64,000 nucleotides of DNA from Bacillota bacterium (GTDB lineage Bacteria; Bacillota; Clostridia; Peptostreptococcales; Acidaminobacteraceae), in contig JAIUOA010000011.1 in assembly GCA_020161295.1 (NCBI GenBank), positions 1 through 64,000 on the forward strand, in the 5' to 3' direction. Below, piece after piece: positions 60,934 through 64,000 of the stretch. Position 1 is the stretch's first letter. The number at the start of each line of letters is the position of its first letter. The notes under the pieces were generated by a model. That model had not been told where the DNA came from and did not search any database. It saw nothing but the letters and a program-made list of their open reading frames with translations. Both the position numbers and the translations under genes were made by a program.

Positions 60934-62471
60934 ACGGCTGTTTTCCATGGATAGGTGCCTGAGAATTTGGAAATCCTCATGGCATAAAGTGGATTTTCGA
61001 AGGATTTAACCAGCACACAATGTTCATCTATGAAGTGCTGCATGTCTTCATAATAGTCGATATTGACATAGAGAAAGTCCCATTTTGGTTTGGTTCTATA
61101 GAGATAAGCCATTTCTTCGTGTATAACCAACGTGTCTATTTTACGGTCTCGCACATAAGTTTCAAAATCCATTCCACTTTCAGTGAGATAACCGAGATTC
61201 CGGACATCGTAAAAACGGTATGGATCGAAGGCTTCTAAAGTATTAAGATTGCCTAATACGATGGCATCTTTCGAAACGAGCGTCTGAAGTTCATCGATGA
61301 CATCACCATAATTTTTTACGTAAAAACGCTGTTGCCAGTACGACGACATATTATTTTGTAGATTAAAACCACTTGCAGTTAGGAGTACGATTAGTAGGCT
61401 CATGACGACAAGTGGTTTTTTACATATGAAATTAATCCATTCAATCAACATTAGCATTACAAACGGCATGAAAAACACCACAGCGGTTTGATTGTATCTT
61501 CCGATGAAGAGGAGGCCGACCAAAATTGCTAAAACCATTACTGCTGGAAGGAAGATTTCAAATTGATCCGTACGCCTTTTAATGAATCGGTGGAAAATCC
61601 AATAAACGAAAAAGAAAGTTAGAAGGATAAAAAGAGCGAGCAAGGGACCTTTGATTTGATAAAGGTCATAAGTTCCTCCGATTTGATGATAGAGTTTCAC
61701 GAAGTACCAGTAAAATCCACTGAATCGACCAAGTGGTTCCGAATCGACCCCCAATGATTCTCCATAAGCCAAATAGCCACTGATAAAATTAGGATTCATG
61801 GAAAGACCAACCATTACGGTAGTTAAAAGTCCGGCCACGGTCAATCCCCAAAACGCGAGTAATTGTCGTATAGATGACCGATTCATAAGGATGCCGAAAA
61901 ACAGAAGGGCTGAGAATGTAGCACCTATGAGAAAGCTGTTTGGGTGTATACCAAATGATAAAACTAGTAGTAGAGAGAGCTTGATCGGAAGATTTTTGGC
62001 GTTAGCCATGTAAAGAAAATACCCCACCATCATTATAAGCAGAATGATCGATTCTTGTCTTCCGGTATGTGCTGTGGCAACAAGTTGGATATTAAAAGCC
62101 AGTATGGTGAGTGCCAATGGGGCTGTGGCATTCACACCAAAACGTCGATTTAGTATGGGAATCAAACACATTAACATCAGTGTCATACTAATCAAAGAAA
62201 CGAGTCTCATGGTAAAAATGGTGTCGCCAGTGAGGTTAAATGCGAGTATAAGGAGTCCATTATAAAGCCACCTAAAGGGATGAACGACGCGAGGATAAAG
62301 GTCGTAGAAGGGCTCAGTGACATCAAAACGTTGACTATTCATCATATGAGTGGCAATGCCTTTTAACCAGATTTCATCGGAATGGATCACCGGGAAATCC
62401 AGTAGAGTGATTAAATTAATGATAAAAAAAAGCAGTATGACGAAATAGGATAGAAATTGATAGCGTTTCAT
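60915..62471 (-). CDS. GT39/ArnT-like polytopic membrane glycosyltransferase
   Basis: About 518 residues with about 11 hydrophobic helices. The conserved acidic motif of the first loop reads FPVIHSDEIWLKG (SDE), as in the PMT/ArnT family that uses polyprenyl-phosphate sugars on the outer side of the membrane. A later GRQES and a C-terminal soluble domain of about 120 residues follow. ATG at 62471 with GGAGG upstream is preferred over TTG 62483. Convergent with the ATP-grasp gene. Confidence 0.85.
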   Translation of the reverse strand: MKRYQFLSYFVILLFFIINLITLLDFPVIHSDEIWLKGIATHMMNSQRFDVTEPFYDLYPRVVHPFRWLYNGLLILAFNLTGDTIFTMRLVSLISMTLMLMCLIPILNRRFGVNATAPLALTILAFNIQLVATAHTGRQESIILLIMMVGYFLYMANAKNLPIKLSLLLVLSFGIHPNSFLIGATFSALLFFGILMNRSSIRQLLAFWGLTVAGLLTTVMVGLSMNPNFISGYLAYGESLGVDSEPLGRFSGFYWYFVKLYHQIGGTYDLYQIKGPLLALFILLTFFFVYWIFHRFIKRRTDQFEIFLPAVMVLAILVGLLFIGRYNQTAVVFFMPFVMLMLIEWINFICKKPLVVMSLLIVLLTASGFNLQNNMSSYWQQRFYVKNYGDVIDELQTLVSKDAIVLGNLNTLEAFDPYRFYDVRNLGYLTESGMDFETYVRDRKIDTLVIHEEMAYLYRTKPKWDFLYVNIDYYEDMQHFIDEHCVLVKSFENPLYAMRISKFSGTYPWKTAVYKVLP

Positions 62472-62694
62472 AGCGTCCTCCAACCAAGGTTAACTTTATC
62501 ATAAGGCATCGGGCTTGGATTGTCATCTGGGTGGGCATTAGATTTATATATTTAGCATAAGCAAACGCGATAGCTAAATCTTTAACAAGTAAGTTATAAT
62601 TAAGCCGTGAATTGTTAAAGTAATGACGAATAAATTGTCTAACATTTAACAAAGTACTCCCGAGCAATCTCACAAATTCGTTTAGGAGGTCAAC

Positions 62695-63609
62695 ATGACA
62701 AAAAGACATTTGAAGCGCGCGCTGATGATGTTATTAGTAGTGGCGATGATGGCCACGACAGCATGTGCAATCGATACGACTTATCCAGGGACGATGAATG
62801 TCGTCGAAGCAGATAAAGTCATCGGTGATATTAATGCTGATTCAAATATCATCGTCATCGATGCACGGGGACGCGAGGCCTACGATAAAGGTCATATGTC
62901 AGGTGCTATCTGCATGTCGGTTGAAGATGTCGTCGTTGAAACGACTGTTCCAGGCATGTTGATGCCAAAAGATGCCTTTGAGAAATTGATGGCAACCCGT
63001 GGCATCTCCAATAACAGCAGCGTTTATATCTATGACGATCAAGAGGGGATCTTTGCTGCGCGTCTTTGGTGGACGATGAAGGTATATGGTCATGAAAATG
63101 TGAAAATCGTCAATGGCGGTGCTTCTGCTTTAGTAAATGCAGGTGCGACATTAACGGCTGAAGAAACCGTATTACCGGCAGCGTCGTATATAGCAGATGA
63201 ACTGAATCAATCGATGATTGCCACAATTGAAGAAGTTACAGCAGTTGTGAATGACCCCACATCAGAAGTGAAACTATTAGATGTGCGTTCAGCAGCTGAG
63301 TATGCAGAAGGTTTTATACCAGGCGCGATTCTTTACCCACATACGCAAAACCTTTATAAAGATGGAACCTTTATGTCCAGTAGGGATATAGGGTTGTTTT
63401 ATAAGGATGCGGGGTTTGAGAAGGACGATACGATTATCGTATACTGTAAAACATCCGTAAGGGCAACGCAAGCTGTTGCATTATTACAGGAAGCAGGTTT
63501 TACGAATTTGAAGGTTTACGATGGCGCTTGGCTTGAGTGGTCATCCGTAAATGGTGTAACAGCACCACCAGCAGAAACAGCCCCAGTTGGGGAATCAGAC
63601 GGATCCTGA
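62695..63609 (+). CDS. Two-domain rhodanese lipoprotein
   Basis: 304 residues; lipoprotein signal with lipobox TTAC (C24). First rhodanese domain: IIVIDARGREAYDKGHMSGA, but its active loop reads IYDDQEG with Asp instead of Cys, so it is inactive. Second domain: LLDVRSAAEYAEGFIPGA and active loop VYCKTSVRA with the catalytic Cys. Arrangement is that of a thiosulfate sulfurtransferase. It acts outside the membrane. RBS AGGAGG. A TATAAT is at 62595-62600. The next gene is a second rhodanese lipoprotein. Confidence 0.93.
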   Translation: MTKRHLKRALMMLLVVAMMATTACAIDTTYPGTMNVVEADKVIGDINADSNIIVIDARGREAYDKGHMSGAICMSVEDVVVETTVPGMLMPKDAFEKLMATRGISNNSSVYIYDDQEGIFAARLWWTMKVYGHENVKIVNGGASALVNAGATLTAEETVLPAASYIADELNQSMIATIEEVTAVVNDPTSEVKLLDVRSAAEYAEGFIPGAILYPHTQNLYKDGTFMSSRDIGLFYKDAGFEKDDTIIVYCKTSVRATQAVALLQEAGFTNLKVYDGAWLEWSSVNGVTAPPAETAPVGESDGS

Positions 63610-63631
63610 TGGATTTAAGTGGAGGAAATTT

Positions 63632-64000
63632 ATGAGTAAGAAGTGGTTAGCATTATTGTTGGCGCTTGTCTTAGTATTCTCGACAACCGCATGTGGTAAA
63701 ACGGAAGAGCCTGCTTCAATGGAAGTCGAAACAACGGTAGGTACTGAAGCACCAGCAGCATTTGACATGGGTGCCATGGTGACAGGTTACTTTGAAAATA
63801 TGCCAGAGCACATCTACAAAATAGATCAAAAGGAATTCATCGAAAAAGTTAAAGCAGATGAAGCGATGACGATCATCGACATCAGAAGTGCTGAAGACTA
63901 TGGAAAAGGTCATGTAAAAGGTGCCGTCAATATGCCTTGGGGACCAGCCATCGCTGAAGGTCTTTCAAGCATACCAGCAGATAAGCCTGTTTTCGTTTAC
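63632..64000 (+). CDS. Rhodanese-domain lipoprotein, cut by window edge
   Basis: Visible are 123 codons: lipoprotein signal (LLALVLVFSTTACG, C21), a Thr/Glu/Ala-rich linker, then a rhodanese domain beginning MTIIDIRSAEDYGKGHVKGA. The active-site loop would lie beyond the right edge; PVFVY at the end is the strand just before it. ATG follows GGAGGAAATT. It starts 22 bases after the preceding rhodanese gene, so both are probably co-transcribed. Confidence 0.88.
   Translation, partial: MSKKWLALLLALVLVFSTTACGKTEEPASMEVETTVGTEAPAAFDMGAMVTGYFENMPEHIYKIDQKEFIEKVKADEAMTIIDIRSAEDYGKGHVKGAVNMPWGPAIAEGLSSIPADKPVFVY

Overview
The window looks like a chromosome segment of a low-GC Gram-positive bacterium of the Clostridia type. 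The evidence is strong AGGAGG-like ribosome binding sites, frequent TTG/GTG starts, a T-box leader, type I c-di-GMP riboswitches, Tn1549/Tn916-type conjugation genes, an [FeFe]-hydrogenase-like protein and lipoproteins with TTAC-type lipoboxes. No rRNA, tRNA or CRISPR array was seen. Species cannot be named from the sequence.

Left part (1 to about 30.5 kb) is visibly more AT-rich and is an accessory island. It opens with the wreck of an integrative conjugative element: the tail of a replication initiator, PcfB, a VirD4/TraG coupling protein cut off by an IS3-family insertion, and directly after the insertion the tail of a different ICE gene. So a long block of transfer genes is missing. Then come a CDF metal exporter, an AraC regulator, a transglutaminase-like protein, and two tandem c-di-GMP-I riboswitches in front of a secreted transglutaminase-like protein. 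A cell-wall M23 peptidase follows, then cadC-cadA with an SmtB/ArsR-type operator, and a two-component system whose regulator gene has a homopolymer frameshift at its start. A scrap zone follows, with a group II intron remnant and an IS1182-like remnant. Next is a copper block: a CsoR-type operator, copA, copZ, a CPH-type copB, a multicopper oxidase and an unusual [FeFe]-hydrogenase-like protein. A sigma-54-type promoter then precedes a Met/Gly-rich membrane protein whose zinc ribbon is interrupted by UGA. The island ends with HD-GYP, GGDEF and chemoreceptor genes and a truncated IS110 transposase.

Right part (about 30.5 to 64 kb) reads as core chromosome. It holds GGDEF-EAL and GGDEF genes, a strong promoter with a terminated leader RNA before rsgA, an HTH regulator, a PfkB sugar kinase, ung, a two-component system, a SRAP protein and a tRNA-Asp-type T-box controlling an archaeal-type aspartyl-tRNA synthetase. 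These are followed by a B12-binding protein with an FtsX-type ABC exporter, a glutathione peroxidase under an OhrR-like operator, and a second two-component system divergent from a VTC / DUF4956 / CotH operon. Then come a possibly leaderless MarR gene, a thioredoxin-like protein and a NitT/TauT-type ABC importer.

The right end is a sulfur-handling neighbourhood: a thioredoxin reductase fused to a Cys-less thioredoxin domain, a two-part YeeE/YedE transporter, two TusA-like carriers, a LysR regulator and two rhodanese lipoproteins. A glycosyltransferase / ATP-grasp / GT39 membrane enzyme cluster with overlapping ends lies inside it. Together they suggest uptake and intracellular relay of sulfane sulfur or thiosulfate (selenium is a possible alternative).
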